Below, piece after piece: positions 63,246-64,000 of a stretch of 64,000 bases of DNA. Each line of letters begins with the position of its first letter. The stretch's first letter is position 1. Origin of the DNA: Nannobrachium achirus (lineage: Eukaryota > Chordata > Actinopteri > Myctophiformes > Myctophidae); NCBI GenBank assembly GCA_963921795.1, contig OY997661.1, forward strand, positions 42,313,466-42,377,465. Direction: 5' to 3'. Position numbers and translations under genes: made by a program. The notes under the pieces are model-generated. The model saw only the letters and a program-made list of their open reading frames with translations, had not been told where the DNA came from and made no database searches.

Positions 63246-63316
63246 TAAAAAATAGTTGATCTACAAGCTCGAGCACCGAGTGCCGCGCTGTGAGCTTGTA
63301 TATCTGCTATTTTTCA
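63246..63316. repeat. GATCTACAAGC hairpin, right copy of MITE F
   Basis: AAAAAATAGTTGATCTACAA, apex GAGCACCGAGTGCCGCGCTGTGAG, right CTTGTATATCTGCTATTTTT. Confidence 0.85.
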
Positions 63317-63345
63317 ATAGTTAAAGCATTAAATAATTCTAGACC

Positions 63346-63903
63346 TGGCTTTTTTAACCAAACTAACGAAAATTGCCGATCTCACAACACCGTGCATTGT
63401 GAGGGTACAGTCATGGTTCATAGTTCTGTGTACGACTGTACATGACTATACACTGCCACAGTACTTGGTTAATTTTTAATTGCCTCATTTTATAGATTCT
63501 TCCTTAAGCCATCTGCTGAAATATTTACTGCCTTATTCCACTGCTATTTTTACCAGGCGCCTTATGTTCATTTCTATCGTTCACTTCATGTACAGTATGT
63601 ATTTCTTCACGCTGCCATGCTGACATCTGGTCTGTTTCTTCTGTTTCTTTCTTTCTCCATCTCTTTCCGCCCTTTCTTGAACCTGCAATGGGTCAGCTTG
63701 TATGACTAAGAACTTCGGCCGAGGGCCCAAGACCGTGTTTCCGCTCCTGTCCCGTCCGCTTGTGCGTCTGTGTGTCTGTGAACAGACCTGTGAATAGTTT
63801 TCCCTGGAGTCCTTGGATCATGATGTAACTCCCCATGTAGGCCCTGGCCATTTGTTAGAGCTCTGCATGGGACTGTTTTGTTGGTCCCGCTTCCTGTTGC
63901 ATC
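63346..63903. other. Unassigned DNA
   Basis: 63370-63405 has a residual AATTGCCGATCTCACAACAC hairpin trace. Otherwise nothing recognised. Confidence 0.35.
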
Positions 63904-63904
63904 T

Positions 63905-64000
63905 AGGGCTGTCCCGATTATGACATTTTACATATGACGATTAATTGTCACTCAAATAATTGCGATTAATGATTTAATTGTGTTTTTGTCGTTGACAATT
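63905..64000. repeat. TAGGGCTGYC MITE, left end, runs off the window
   Basis: TAGGGCTGTCCCGATTATGA...AATTGTCACTC...GTCGTTGACAATT matches 55811-55908. Confidence 0.9.

Larger units (their letters stand above)
62900..63345 (+). mobile_element. MITE, CAGGGGTGTC family, copy F (tips missing)
   Basis: GCTTTAGCTATTGAAAAATAGC...CAGTGGTGCTCAAACTGTTT...second hairpin...CAATAGTTAAAGCATTAAAT. Both terminal repeats absent. Confidence 0.75.

Overview
The window looks like nuclear DNA of a ray-finned (teleost) fish. The signs are split genes with GT-AG introns, very dense microsatellites, hAT-type MITEs of kinds that are common in teleosts (for example the CAGTGGTGG...AAGTAC family), a tRNA-derived SINE with an intact target duplication, fish-type L1 and other LINE fragments, and an HVEM-like TNF receptor gene. 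I cannot name the species. No rRNA, functional tRNA, CRISPR array or prokaryotic operon is present. Almost all short open frames are chance frames in repeats.

Genes. (1) 5.2-8.9 kb, + strand: five exons of a TNF-receptor-superfamily gene of the TNFRSF14/HVEM-like type, with cysteine-rich domains, consistent splice phases and an unusual C-terminus that has two hydrophobic stretches. The signal-peptide exon is not resolved; 2510-2594 is a weak candidate. (2) 45161-45230, +: a candidate first coding exon of an unrecognised gene, so much of 45-64 kb may be its first intron. (3) Decayed TE genes: LINE reverse-transcriptase or C-terminal fragments (7.1, 15.3, 31.8, 44.3, 56.4 kb), a hAT-like transposase N-terminus (42.57 kb) and an unclassified TE-associated protein remnant (3.5-4.05 kb).

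Mobile elements. A very young LTR retrotransposon without recognisable genes fills 22585-29187: 502-bp LTRs with one difference, 5-bp TSD GTTGC, inserted inside an older repeat. Around it are more than 30 MITEs, many bounded here by exact TSDs: 8-bp hAT, TTAA, one 9-10-bp (Mutator-like), and a family with 6-bp TSDs at both copies. Several are near-perfect long palindromes.

Main discovery candidate. A ~55-80-nt hairpin with core GATCTACAAGC...GCTTGTAGATC occurs more than 30 times between 10 kb and the end of the window, about one per 2 kb. It sits inside at least nine MITE families whose terminal repeats are unrelated, inside a TIR element with a GC minisatellite, and partly inside the LTR element. 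Basal and apical stem bases differ between copies but stay paired (T-A to C-G and A-T to G-C changes), and several host elements are broken at the hairpin. It behaves like a mobile or conversion-maintained structured module shared by unrelated transposons.
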